Part shown: piece after piece, positions 12,683 to 25,218 of the stretch | How positions within the stretch are numbered: the first letter of the stretch is position 1 | Layout of the letters: each line of letters opens with the position of its first letter | Assembly: GCA_016808115.1 (NCBI GenBank) | Contig: JAEQBH010000884.1 | Location: 186,001 to 250,000 of the forward strand | DNA: 64,000 nucleotides | From: Tetrastigma voinierianum | Taxonomy: Eukaryota; Streptophyta; Magnoliopsida; Vitales; Vitaceae | Direction of reading: 5' to 3' | Notes under the pieces: generated by a model | The model's input: the letters and a program-made list of their open reading frames with translations, nothing else | Told to the model about the DNA's origin: nothing | The model's database searches: none | Position numbers and translations under genes: made by a program

Positions 12683-13952
12683 ATGGTAAGTTTTCTTGAC
12701 ATTGTTCATATTTACATGGTAACATCTGCTTAGCTTTCAGCTCTAAAGTTTTTTTTTTTTTTACTTATATTCACTTTTATATATTATGTTATAGTACTTT
12801 ATTCTTACAAGAATTCGATCCTGGTTTTTTTCGTGCAACCATCCCACTCCGTTATCACTTGAGTTGGGCCTCAAGAACAGTAGTCCCCAAAATTTTGGAA
12901 AAAAAATTGTCTATGATATCTGATTAAGAGGAAAACTGCTGAATTAAATATTTAGCTTTGCTTTCTTAATTCCCCATTGAAACTAATCATTCCTTTCTTG
13001 ACTTGATTTTCTAGCTCCACCACTACATAAAGGGTAGCACTAAAGCTATTTAAAACTAGTCTTGTTGTAGTGATTATGTTTCTCTTCCTAAGATTCAATC
13101 TTTGAGGTTTGTTCGTCCATGTTCATCAATTCGATTTATTTTAAGGTTTTTGGAGGATTTGCTTGATCGTTAATTTTATAGCCCTATGGAATTAGTTGAG
13201 ATCATGCATGTAAGATGGCGGGGTATTATATTTGGGGTTTGAGAATTGATTCAACTTTCATATGAAAAGTTCTTAGAAGAATGATATAATATAGTAGGGA
13301 AGAGACCAAACAAACCACATGGGATTCACTTTAACTCCATGGATTGGATTCCCTGTATATATCATCTTTAAGAGAAGAAAAGCCTGGTTTTTTTATAAGT
13401 CCAGGAAAATATTCAAGTAAAACAGACAAAAACCACAGCTTTAGGGCTTTCCATGTTGTCCTCCACTCAGCCTACTGGCCTTTGGCTCTTTTCTTCTCTA
13501 CATATAATTCTCTGTAAATGGAGCTTAACTATTAGGCTATGGCAGTAACAACATTTCCATTATTGCAGGATCAGCAGCAGACGCCTGGGTCAGTCCCAAT
13601 TCCCCCACAAAAGACTTCAGCTGATGACAACAGTTTTGGGAATATTGTCCCCTTCATTGTTGTGATGTGCATTATTGCTGTTATCTCCATAGCTTCCTGT
13701 GTAGTCGGCCGGGTTTACGCCCGCCGGATATTGCTGTCAACTCCATTACAGAGAGGTGTGAACATTAGGATTGCCGGAAACTGGGTTGAATGGATCAAAA
13801 AGAAGTTCAGGCGTCGCAAGGCGGCTGCTGGTGCCGCTGATGGGTCTGGCGATCAAGCTGGAACCAGTACTGATGGCAATGCTGTTCCAGTTGCAGTTGC
13901 AGGTGGTGATAATCAACCATCCCCTCCGGGAGGGCCTCCACCTCAAGTTTAA
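12683..13952 (+). CDS. Small single-pass membrane protein, unknown function
   Basis: I propose two coding exons: the ATG alone (12683-12685, directly followed by GTAAGT) and 13569-13952 after a TTGCAG acceptor, joined in frame to give about 128 residues starting MDQQQTPGSVPIPPQ. The alternative is to read through from an in-frame ATG at 13539, which would add MAVTTFPLLQ; those ten codons end exactly at the acceptor, so I judge them intronic. The product has a short Pro/Gln-rich head, one hydrophobic segment (NIVPFIVVMCIIAVISIASCV, mature residues about 24-44), then a basic stretch (KKKFRRRK), which by the positive-inside rule should be cytosolic, and a Gly/Ala/Pro-rich tail. It is a plant-type protein of unknown function; no enzyme motif is visible. 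Confidence 0.7.
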
Positions 13953-15125
13953 TCACCCATGTTTAGGCTAGTTTGTTGCAGATCAATAATGGTGGTTTAG
14001 ACTCTTTTTGGTTTAATCCATTTGCCAAAACTTGTGAGTTTTTGTTTCCACCTAATGATTTTTAGTGACCATGTCAAACAAATGCATGCAGCTAGCTAGC
14101 TATCTATACATTTCTTGGTCTCTTCAGAGCTCTATGATTCTTGGCATATATTTAAAGAGTTTCTTTTCTTTAGTTATATATTCATGGGAACATGCATGAT
14201 TGTTTCTATACATATTCTCTAAAATAATTTATTGGTAAAGTCAAAGTTGGTTTCTGCACTTTGCCCTTCTTTATGGGTACAAGTTTTGATATTTTATACA
14301 CAGATGATGACAACTTGTATAAAGAGAGCAGTGGGCCGCACAAGGCTGGGGTTATCCCTTAAATTTCTATCATTTTTCTAAAACCCAATAATTGTTCAAG
14401 TGCATGTCACCTAGTTATTTCTTGGAAAGAAACTTAAGACTTAAAGGGATGATGTGACTAGCAGTTGACTTGGTTGGGTGGGGGTGTTCAGGTTCATTTT
14501 CGTGCACCTATAATAATTCCATGAAAGGACTCAAATTGATGATTGTTAAAAAACAAATCTAATTCCTGACCAACTAAATTGTTAGCTTGAGTATCCTACA
14601 AATGGAAAAAAAAAAAAAAAAATCTTGATAGGCTCTGAATTGGTTTTAGAATTGAGCACACATCCACCTCTTTTGAGCTGTCTGATAGCACTAGACTTAA
14701 CAATCTCACCATACTGCCCACAGAAATTGGTTACAGCTTACAGCTCAACTCAGTCACACCATGTCAGAAACACCATTCTTTTTTACCTATTCTATGTAAA
14801 AATATGCTAAATTTAGAGTTTGGGATGTACCCAAAATCAATCTTTTGCTGGGTACTTTGTCTAAAAAAAGGAGAAATGAGAAATCTTCTTTTGGATCAAT
14901 TCCTCTCAGTTTCAACTATTTTTGGGGGAGGTTCCTTGAAGTTACAGAGAAACATTCAATCATTCATGGAATCTTTTAACACCTATTTGTAATAAAAATA
15001 AATTCACCGGCGCGCTTTTCTGTTAGCAGATGTTATATGTAAACATAGCTGGCCCCCATTCCTCACATATCAACACCTTCCTCGGCTCCTCAATCTTCAA
15101 CTTCTTCCTATTCATCTTCATATTC
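13953..15125. other. Intergenic region between membrane protein and CML genes
   Basis: The first part is probably 3' UTR. I see an A run at about 14606-14622 and no further gene. The end of the stretch (15016-15029) reads TTTTCTGTTAGCAG, a good splice acceptor, directly followed by an ATG at 15030 that is in frame with the CML gene. A leader intron ending there is possible. Confidence 0.5.
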
Positions 15126-15608
15126 ATGGCGGACCTTGAAGTTGATCAAATCAAGCAGCTAAGAGCCATATTCCGGCGGTTTGACATGGACTCCGACGGC
15201 AGCCTGACCCTTCTGGAGCTGGCGGCGCTGTTAAGATCTCTTGGACTTAAACCCTCCGGCGATCAAATTCACTCCATGTTAGCTAGCATAGATTCAAACG
15301 GAAATGGGTCGGTGGAATTTGACGAGTTAGTTGCTGCTATAATGCCTGACATTAATGAGGAGATAATGATTAACCAAGAACAGCTACTCGAAGTTTTCCG
15401 GTCATTTGATCGCGACAGCAACGGCTACATCACCGCCGTTGAGCTTGCCGGCGCCATGGCTAAAATGGGACAACCTTTGACGTATCGAGAGCTAACTGAA
15501 ATGATCCGGGAGGCTGATACAAATGGGGATGGTGTGATTAGTTTCAATGAGTTTTCATCTCTAATGGCCAAGTCTGCTGGGGATTTCTTAGGGCTTAGTT
15601 TGTTGTAG
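15126..15608 (+). CDS. Calmodulin-like protein with four EF-hands (CML15/16/18 type)
   Basis: The frame encodes 160 residues, close to the usual CML length, without introns. Four complete 12-residue calcium loops are visible: DMDSDGSLTLLE, DSNGNGSVEFDE, DRDSNGYITAVE and DTNGDGVISFNE, at about residues 19, 55, 98 and 134. All have Asp at position 1, Gly at 6 and Glu at 12, so all four should bind calcium. The protein should act as a cytosolic or nuclear calcium sensor that binds target proteins. I chose the ATG at 15126 (MADLEVDQIKQLRAIF) because it matches the family start. An in-frame ATG at 15030 would add 32 mostly hydrophobic residues; this is more likely leader sequence but is flagged. 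The FRRFDMDSDGSLT and ELAGAMAKMG phrases place it with CML15/16/18. It converges on the flippase gene downstream, as I recall for Arabidopsis CML16 and ALA10. Confidence 0.92.
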   Translation: MADLEVDQIKQLRAIFRRFDMDSDGSLTLLELAALLRSLGLKPSGDQIHSMLASIDSNGNGSVEFDELVAAIMPDINEEIMINQEQLLEVFRSFDRDSNGYITAVELAGAMAKMGQPLTYRELTEMIREADTNGDGVISFNEFSSLMAKSAGDFLGLSLL

Positions 15609-15839
15609 CATTCATCCTTCTTGTTAATACGCATCTTCATTATCATCATCTCTTTTAAATTTTAGATGATTGTAAATTGTAATGGGATGCTGTTTGTTTC
15701 TTGGAATTCTAAGCATACCATTGAAGAGAAATGGGAAAGAATTAGGAAAAGCATGGAAGAAATTATTTGAGTCATTCCCCTTTACTGAGATTTTATTAAG
15801 AATATGGATGTTTCCCAAAAATAATAATTTTTTTTAAAA

Positions 15840-16060
15840 ATATTCTAGACAAAGTGTGGTTTGAAAATTATGAAGGTGTCTCTTCCAAAAACACTTTCAG
15901 TGTAAATTCAAAATTTTCAAAATTACGAAGATATATATTTAAGAAACACTTTCAACTTACATTAAAAAAATTAAAAAATTAGAGAAATTTTTTTTTCAAT
16001 GTAGAAAGTGTCTTTTCAAGAAACACTTTCATATCCACATGACAAAAACTACACTATATT
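15840..16060. repeat. Small repeat with AAACACTTTCA motifs
   Basis: The motif (A)AACACTTTCA occurs at about 15890, 15948 and 16022, and GAAAGTGT (about 16003-16010) pairs with ACACTTTC (about 16022-16029) as a hairpin with a short loop. It lies between the convergent CML and flippase genes and looks like a degraded small element. Borders are approximate. Confidence 0.4.
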
Positions 16061-16725
16061 TAAGAATATTTATAAACTTTTTATATTTGGGGAATATTTT
16101 TTCTTTTTTACACTAAATTTCTAAAAAGCCCAAGTATTGAATGGGGTTCATGTGCTAGCAGGATGGGAATGGGGTCCATAAACAATAAAGTTTGTTTTTA
16201 TTCATATGATAAAATAAGATACAGACTGCAATACATATGAACTTCCATAAAAAATGTATGATACAATTGTGTCATATCATGTATCATAAGTTTTTTAACA
16301 AGTACACTTGGGTCAATAATAAAGATTACACCTGCTTCAGAATGCTAGAAATGGCAACATTTTCTCAGCAGTGAAGGTCCTTTTTGTCTTGTTGCTGAGA
16401 ACAGGAAAAGAAAAGGATGACAGAAATTTCTTAAAATACAAATTGAGAGAATGTCAACATGGAGCCATCTTTCTTGTAATGAAAGTAGAATGAAAAAGGA
16501 GGTGACACTTCTCTCATCCTTAGCCTCTGATCAGTGACTGATACAGCAACAGTAGGTGACAAAATATAGCCTCAAAGCAACCAAAACATCAAAATTATAG
16601 TTTTGGAGCTTGTACATTTCATCTTCTAACCAAAAGATCTCCCCGGAAGAAACTGCTGCACCAGTTATCTTGATAATACTCAGAATATATACATTGAGAA
16701 GGAACTGGTCCTTTACAAAAATGTG

Positions 16726-19700
16726 TCATACTTGCTCTGGAAGCTCCAATTTGGAGCGACTGAAACGTGCAGTATAACCTACTGTTGTGGACCGCAACGA
16801 TCTCTGTCTCACCATTTGACAATACTCAGGATCCTCTGAGTGTCCATCATTCTTCATCCATTGAATCATCTGATGATACATGGGGAAAAACCTCATTTGA
16901 ATGGCTGCATAACTGAAGTATGGGAGGAGGGTAGCAACAGTCACAAAAAGAGTGACAAGCCAGAAAGATAGAGCTGGAGCACAGGCTTCAATGAAAACTT
17001 GGTAGGCAGTTGTAGAGATGTCAGGGTCCATGGCCCCATATACTAGTAGGAATATATACCATAATGCAATGCCACCCCAGATCACAATATGCTGAATTAG
17101 TGTGAAATAGTTGATGGAGAGTGCCATCTGACAGTTCACAACCCATATCAGACATGTATACATCAATGTCCCAAAGATTTCCATGCCAACGACCTCCCCG
17201 CCTTTGCGAAAGGCTTGATGCTCCATTGCACGGGCACAGAAGAAGAAGATCAAGGTGGAGCTCAAAACCCCGTTAAATGCCCATCCAAGGATTCTAGTCC
17301 AGCTGAATAGCACATTCTGTACACCTTCTTGGTATAGCAGAGGGAACTGTCATATTGTAAAGTAGTACAATTAGTAATCATCTTTCCATTAGAAAAAGAA
17401 GAGGCAGAGGTGTAGGAATATGGTTGTACCTTAAGACAAAAGCGTGCTGCAATGTCTTGATCAAACACTCCCTGGGCAATCACAGGAAGTGACGTGAAGA
17501 AGACATTATAGAACGACATGTACCAATCATTGTAGGCAGTTTGACCAGAGAATGAAGCATATGCTTCAAAGAAGAAGAGTGTGAATCCAAATGCAATATT
17601 TTTGTAGAAGAAATAGCATATCTGCCAAAGAGAAAATGTAAAGCAATTACCATCTATTTTCTTGGGGTTGGATTGGTATTGAAGGGCATGTAGCTATTCA
17701 ACTATTTTCTATGCAAAATATTTCATTACTTCACATAAAAGAACTTTCTGGTAATAAGCCATAGGTGCATTAGTAAGAAAAATGCTCTTAGAGCTTGTGA
17801 CTTGAGATTTCTAGGATAAGATGGTACCATGGTTGAAATCCTTCTATAACACCAATGTCCATGCACAAGTAGCAAGCGGTCCAAAAACCGGAATTGTGCA
17901 ATTGCAATGTCACTGGACATAACAGCCTGAAATTTCGCACGACATCATCAATGAGAGACTACAGAAGCCATGAAGTTAATCTAAGAAGGTGAATTTACAA
18001 ATTCAAAACAATAATGATTCTTAAGTGATCTTCTTTAAGCCTTTACCTGCATTCCTTCAACCCCACTGATACCAACCCCAATATCTGCTTCTTGAAGCAT
18101 TCCAACATCATTTGCCCCATCACCAATTGCTAATGTTGTGCTTCCTGTTTTTACTTTAACCAGCCTTGTAACCTGCAATAGTTTCAATGAAAAAAAAAAA
18201 AACAAAAACAAAATAACATGAGCATTTCTTGTAGCTGATCAAGAAGTAGGGAGGAAGAACCTAGAATCATAGTTTAACTCACAAGTGCTTTCTGTTTAGG
18301 CGATGAGCGGCAGCAGATGACAGATGCACAGCCAATGGCTAGCTCTAGAAACATGTCCTTAACATCGTCCTCCAGAGCATAAATGAGTGATTTCCCATCA
18401 ATGATCAAAGCCAATGCCTCGGAGTCTTCACTTGCTACACTAAGCAGTGCCTTACCCTCACTTATCTGTTGTATGACATTTGCCTTTGCTGCCTGAAGAA
18501 TCAGCCAACAGACTACCATATCAGTATTCTTGTCACATAAGTTGCATACAAACAAAACTAATCCCTATCACTAGATTAATGAAATCAAGGGAGCTCTCTC
18601 TTAAATGATAAGAGTAATTCCATTATTGAGCTGTTAAATATACAAAAAGAAAGAATGGAGAAAGAAAAGTAGGAGCTCTTGAACAGCTATGACAACCCCA
18701 GATGGCCAAAAGTTCCCCATAAAGTCCAAGTGGGGAAGACATACTATGTTATACAGAGGAACCTTTTTCACAAATTCTAAGAGATATTCATTACAAACAG
18801 ATCAGCAAAAGGAATTCACAATTACCACATCAACAGCAGACTTATCCCCTGCTTTCTCCAGTGCTCTAATTGCTGAGGTTTCTGAATTGATTATTATTTG
18901 CTTCATTCCTTGTCTAAGCAAACTACAAGCAAACCTGCAAAATTTGAACATGGTCAGAAATTTATGGCCATTATGCTTCAACATCTATTCATATAGAAGA
19001 TCGTTATCCACTAACCACTTTAATATTTATTGCAGTCTCCATCTTATCTCCAGTCAGAACCCATAATTTTATTCCAGCTTGTGCAAGCTTGTCAATGCAT
19101 TCAGGCACCTATCCATTCCAACAGAGAAAATTCAATCAGAAATCCTGTACCATCTCTGAAAAGTCATGTAATTAGCACTTGAGCAATTGGTCATGGTGGG
19201 ATGTGTTTATTTATTTTTCCCATAATATTTATTATTTATAACGATAAAGACCAGTGTGCTGATATATCCAAAAATTATTGATGTCCTTTTATAGGTTTCT
19301 GCTTTGAAAGACTACTATATGCTACTTAAAACCTACCCCATTCTGGAGTTTGTCTTCAACAGCAGTAGCACCAAGAAGAATCAAGTCCTTCTCAATCATT
19401 TCTGCCACTTCCTCGATCATTTCCTCACGATCTGCACTGACTAAGTTCTTGGCCCTAGAGAACTCCTCATTGAACTCACTGTATTCTTCCTCACTAAGTT
19501 CTCGATATGCTAGTACCAAAGTCCTCAAACCAGCGTCAGCATACTCATTAATATGCAGCCTAGTCTGTACTTCAAACTCTCTTCCATCTTGAGCAAGCCT
19601 CTCAAACATGACACTGATCATGGTAAAGAAATTATTGTGTTAAAGTACAGATAAAAGACTAACAAAGAACTTCAAGAATGAGAAAATTTTCCATGCATTG

Positions 19701-22354
19701 GCTTTAAGAGACAGTTAAGAAAGGAATCAGTTGTAAGCTCTCATGAGATTGGAACATGCCACAAAACTAATATTATTTAGCAGAGAGATAGGCGCAGTCA
19801 TTCTATCAACAAACGATGAAATGATCTGATCTGATGCAAATATGGGATTCAAAGCTCCTAATATTGAGAATTGTTGTTTCATTTTACAGACCTGTCAGCA
19901 CCTTTAGAAAGTAGCAGCAGCTTTCCCTCTTCATTTCTCACAATCACAGACATTCGCTTTCTTGAACTACTGAATTCTATGATGTTCATGAGTTTGTATA
20001 TCCTGCAAAAAAATAAAAATAAAATTTAAATGAAGTCCTTAAACATTTAATCAAGTTCTGACAGTACCTTGGGCAGATTATAATACAGAAGAAATAGATG
20101 CTGCAAACAGCTAAAATTTGATGGATGAACTTAAAACATACTACAAGCAGCAAAAGATAATAGAAAAGCGAAAAGACTTATAGATGTGAAGAACCTATGT
20201 TAGGTTATATGGGCAATGGCAATGAAAGGTTTGTGTTTGATCTTTTATCCATGGGATGCAACAAATCAGAAACCTCTACTTTAAAAAGAACCTAATACAA
20301 TTATATGTTTTAGTTAAGCTTTTTTTCTCTGTTTTTCATTCTCTGAAACAATCAACATGAACCTGAAGTTCAAAAATTGTTTTTACATCCACTCAGTTTT
20401 CTCATTTCTGGGCAACCAAACAAGGGAAAAAATATTTTTTAGTTCAAGAAACTGACCTTGCAACCTTCCTGCCAGACATAGGATCCAATTCATTCATTGA
20501 GATGCTTGTTTGAGTCCTCTCATAAAATTCAAACCCGAGTTCTCTTGCTGCAATGACAAATGCTGCCTCATCTGGTGATTCAGCTTCATACGAGATTTTT
20601 CCTGTTTCATCATCCGCTTCAGGTATGGCAGTATGGCAGACTGCCAGCAACCTTAGGAACTCCTGAATTACATCTGCGCGAGGCTCTTTAACCCAATTAC
20701 CATTTGTAATCCTTTCATCAATAAAATTATACCCTTTAACGGATGGCTTTGTTTCATCAATCTCCTCAACATCTTCTACAACCTCCTGAACTAAAGGTGC
20801 CTCTTTCCCCCTAGCCAAAGCCCTTTCCACCTCTGTAATTCCATGGCCATAAGCAGTCCCCGCAATGGTGCACTTGATAAATTCCATTGAGTTGCAAGTC
20901 AATGTTCCTGTCTTATCAGAAAGTATAGTATCTACTTGTCCAAGCTCCTCATTCAAATTTGAGGTACGTGCTCGAGCTGGCTTGTCACCTTCTACATAGT
21001 ACATGTTTAGATCGCGGTTGATGAAAACACTCTGAAGAACTTTCACAATTTCTATTGACACATACAAGGAAATGGGAATCAAGTATCCATACAACATAAG
21101 GGCAGTCAAGAAATGAAAAATTGCTGCTACTGGAGCTCTTTCAGGATCAAAGTAAATAGTAGTATCATCTGGTCTCAGATACCATCTTTTCATCACTCCA
21201 TTTTCTAGATCTTCACTAGTTGTAATCCCAAAGAAAATTGAGCCAATAAAAGACAAAAGAACTAAAGCAAAAAACAAGAGGTACACTAATTTATCCATTC
21301 TTTTCTCAATTTTGCTTCTCTTTGATGGGGGTGCTGTTGAATTTTGGATAACCTTTGTGTCATGCCCTGTGAAGATCACTACCCCATAAACATAATCCGT
21401 GTTTCGCAGTTTTGAATCCCTTAGCAGAAGCTGCTGAGGTGTAAGAGGGAATTGATGTTCTCCCAGCAGCATATTCCCAACAAAAGAGTACAAATTTGCA
21501 TTTGGATCTTCACATTTAATGATAGCCCTAAAATTTTCAAAGCTAGAATCATCAAGTAATTTTGCAGTTACATCAAGTGCTTGTTTAAGTTTCAAATTGG
21601 TTTCTCCATCAAGATTAGTAGTCTCAACATAGCAAATCGCATCGTCATAACTTGACGAAAGCAATATGAGATCAGCAGGGAAAAACTCATCCTTTTCCAC
21701 TTTCACCACATCTCCAACCTTCAAATCCATCCATTTAGTATAATCAAAAACACCATCGCCACGATGGAATTTAACCTTCCTGTTGTTCATCTCAATATCC
21801 TGATAATATTTCCAAGATTAGATCATGAAGCAGAAACATGAAAACAGAACCAAAAAGGCGAAAGAGAACAATGAAATGAGAATTGAATGTGACAAGAACT
21901 CCTTATGATATACTACTGAGAAAAAAAAATAACTCAAAAAAGGATTGTAGAACCACATTACCTGCCTTTTTCGTTTCCAATCTTCCACAGCCTCCTTCCC
22001 CATTGTCACTCCCACCACAACAACCAGAGGAAAGACAGTACTGAAAGCCGTGTAAGGCGAAAGTGCGGTGAAAGACAAGATTGCACAGATGAGGAAATAT
22101 ATGTTTGCCACCCGCCTGAACTGCTCAAACAGAGCTTTCGGAAAGTATGTTGCAAGAGTATATTTTGTGGTTCTAACATAGTTTCCTCCATATTTGAGCT
22201 GACCAGCCTCAAAGCATTCTGGGTCATTACAGAAAACTATCCTGGAAAAGCCAGGACCTCCAATCAGTGAGTGCAAACCATTGAATGAAGCTCTCCCACA
22301 TGAGAAGGAATGGATTCTACCAAAGTGTTGCTTTTTTCTTCTCCCATCAGCCAT
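16726..22354 (-). CDS. P4-type ATPase, phospholipid flippase (ALA9-12 group)
   Basis: Eleven exons on the minus strand: 22354-21962, 21799-20457, 20002-19892, 19613-19337, 19108-19022, 18934-18826, 18492-18283, 18172-18047, 17926-17828, 17621-17430, 17346-16726, for about 1189 residues (family about 1200). The enzyme uses ATP to move phospholipids to the cytosolic leaflet, usually with an ALIS/CDC50 partner. Seen in order: N-terminal PGFSRIVFCNDPE; actuator loop NLDGETNLKLKQ; phosphorylation motif LSDKTGTLTCNSMEF; KGAD and VEDKLQNG in the nucleotide-binding region; TGDKMETA; GDGANDVGMLQEADIG; then C-terminal membrane segments. The start is the ATG at 22354. All introns have GT-AG borders except intron 5 (about 19021-18935). 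There the coding sequence reaches ATT at 19024-19022, but no GT lies in the phase needed for the next exon (GTTTGCTTGTAG at 18934); readthrough gives five codons then TAA (19006-19004). Loss of four bases at the donor, or an assembly error, would explain it. Confidence 0.9.
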
Positions 22355-24528
22355 TCTATGCAACCATAATCACTATCCCCTTCCCCTGTTCTTTCAATCA
22401 CAAACTTTGCGTCTCCATGAAAGCTTCACAAGTTTTTCAATGAATCCTCAACACCCACGAGTCCAAAATTAGATTCCTAAACCCAACAAATTCCTACAAG
22501 ACTACAAAACACAAACTTAAGAACTCAACCCAGAAAAACAGTAAGAACCCAAGATAAAATTCTTGATTCAACTGTCACCTCAGGCCTCAATATGAAAAAA
22601 AAAGAAGCAAAACCAGAAACCAAAACGCTTGCAACTTCAAGAACCCAATTTAAAATTAATAATGACTGAAACCCATATTAAAATTTCTATAAAACAGAAC
22701 AGAGAAGAGCAACAGATCCCCCCTCCAATTTTCTTTTCCTTTATCAAATATCAAGGGGAGTAGCTGTGGATCAATGACTTTATGGTTATGTTTGACTTGC
22801 AGCTAAGAAGCACCGAACCCAAACGGGCCAAACGTGCAAAATTTCATATCTGAGCCGCCAATGGGTACAAAATTTCAACAGCCTCACAAACTGGGGAGAA
22901 TTTATATAGTTTTAAATTGACTGTGCACATTCAAATAGGAAGAAGTATAAAAAATAAAATTCTATTGAAATAAAGATTTATTTTTTAATTAAATAGATCA
23001 AAACCAGAATAAAATAGTTGTCCATTTAGACTGATAATTGAGTTTAGAAATCTTTCTTTGTAAGATTTGACTTTCTTCATCTCTCTCTTCTTCTTCCAAT
23101 CCACGTTTCTAGAATCCATTTATCCACACTTAGAATCTAAAGATAGAGTAATAGAAACTTCTTGTAGATATTAGAAATTTTAATTAAGTTATAAAGATCT
23201 TTTAAATGTATTTATCTAGATTATAGGTTTTTTCTTTTCCAAAACCCAACTCTGAAAAATCCACAAAAAAGGAGCAAATTCTACTATGACTTCAAATGAG
23301 TTAATTCTATTTATTTGTCTTTCTTGTAGGGTTGGGAATCTTTTCCTTGTAAAACAAGACATGGGGGCCAAGCTTTTAAATGAATGGCTTACCAGTCTAA
23401 TGATTAATTTCAGTTTGCAGTTAGAAGGGAAGTAGCAGTATTCATAACAGATTCATGCATGTTAATCAGCCAAAAGAAAGTGAAATATTGAACAATAGGC
23501 TCAGGTTGGTTTGAGATTCAAAGTATTAAAGAAATTAAATAAAGAGAAAACAAGAGAAAATCGCTGGCGAAAATAAATAGAATTTAAAGAAAATAAAAAT
23601 GGGGGGTTATATTGTGGCCAAATCATTGCATTTTATTTGTTTATTTACATAGGGAGTAACAAAATTAAAAATATGTAAATTTTTAAGAAATTTTAATTAT
23701 TTTTTTTTTTATATTTCTTATAATGAAACCAAACATGAGATATTAATATTTTTTTTCCCCCTAATATTTTTAGGTTCCAAACGGAGCCAAAGAGTCCATC
23801 TTTTTCTCTAAAGTGATTTATTATTTTAATTTAAATTTATGTGAGAGACAGACACCTCTCTCATCCAATCAAATAAGAGCATGGATACCTACCTGTAACT
23901 CCCTTGACAATGATGGTGCAACACAATTTATAGAATTTCATGGGGTTTTGATTTCCTAATTTGGGTGTTTTTCTTTTTCCTTTTCTTGTCATTACACCAA
24001 AGAAATTCACTATTTTAATTTTCATGCTTCCATTAATTTAAAGCCACCATGTTGTACTTTCTAAAATATCATTGTTGAAGAATAAGATAGAGTTAAGAAA
24101 GAAGTACCTCTTTCTTTTTTTTGTTTTGAAAAACAAATTCAATGTAAAATTAAAGTTAATGATCCAATTTTATTTATTTTCAAATATATTTTTAAGAAAA
24201 AAGAAAAAAAAGAGAGGAGTCAAGGTGAGTTGGGTAGGGTGGATTGGAGAATTGACTACTGTAAAGAATGGAAGATCTGGAGAGGAATAGTCATGGAGAT
24301 TCATGGGGGCATGTGGCAGATTCCTAACAAAATGGAATGGTAGGTGAGTAGAGAAAGCCAGAAAGGCAAAAGAGAAAAACCCTGAATTGGAGGTGAAGCT
24401 GTTCCCTGTTGGTGTATACTTCATTCATAGCCTGCCACAACCAGTTAAAATCGTGATTTATTACATATTCCGAGATCTACCCAATTTATTATCTATTAGA
24501 TGCTGGCTGCTGGTTGCCATTACTCCTA
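22355..24528. other. Flippase 5' region and intergenic DNA
   Basis: The first about 400 bases upstream of the flippase ATG (22355-22760) are probably its 5' leader and promoter (minus strand). Beyond that the DNA is AT-rich with no gene recognised; short frames at 24070-24430 on both strands are low-complexity. Confidence 0.5.
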
Positions 24529-24868
24529 GCGCCTGCTTAGCTTCACAAAAATTTTCAACTCTATCCAAAATTCGATTACGAAATTTTTCAACGTATTCTA
24601 ATCTTTAATTTTTATTTTTGTAAAATACGTTAGATTAATTCATTAAAATATTGCCATTTTCAACCCCATTTCGCTGATTCTTAATTCAAAAAACAAGTGA
24701 AACAGCTTTTACCTATTTTCTCGATTCATATATAAAATGCCAAAAATAATAATTCATTTTCTTTCGTTTTCAAAATTGTTGCCTTATTCTCAGAATTCAA
24801 ACACGTTTTCTCGTTGAAAGCTTAATAAAAAAGAAAACAAAAAATTTTCTACCTACTAAACAGGGCCT
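24529..24868 (+). repeat. Short dispersed element, copy 3 (MITE-like), with terminal inverted repeats
   Basis: Starts GCGCCTGCTTAGCTTC and ends ACTAAACAGGGCCT. The end, reverse complemented (AGGCCCTGTTTAGT), matches the start of copy 2 (GGTCCCGTTTAGTT), so the element has terminal inverted repeats of roughly 14 bases. Internal blocks GATTCATATATAAAATGCC and AATTCATTTTCTTTCGTTTT match copies 1 and 2. No clean target duplication was seen. Confidence 0.65.
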
Positions 24869-25218
24869 AACATTTTTCTTTTTTTCTTTGACTCCTATTA
24901 AAGTCATGTTCACCAGCTTTAGAGGTCTGTTTCTAGAAGGTGCCCTCAAATTTAAGACAGCTAATTAAAGCAGTCTGAGAACTTGGGAATTCAGGAAGGG
25001 ATTGTTTTGTTACTTTTATAGCATGAGTTGACAATTATGGGGACAGGTGCCATGTGGTAAGCCAACCTCCATAACTACATCTCTATAACTAGGAATGCGA
25101 CTCTTAAGGGTTAAAGTCCCCAACAAATCTGGATTATATTAAATAAGTGAAATTATGTTAAGATGCTATGAAGTACTAAAATAAATAAAAATAGAAGCAA
25201 AGTTTTTTAAACCTTTAA

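Noticed and set aside
13539..13568. Upstream ATG extension of the small membrane protein
   Set aside because: The ten added codons end exactly at a TTGCAG acceptor, and an ATG-GTAAGT at 12683 joins in frame.
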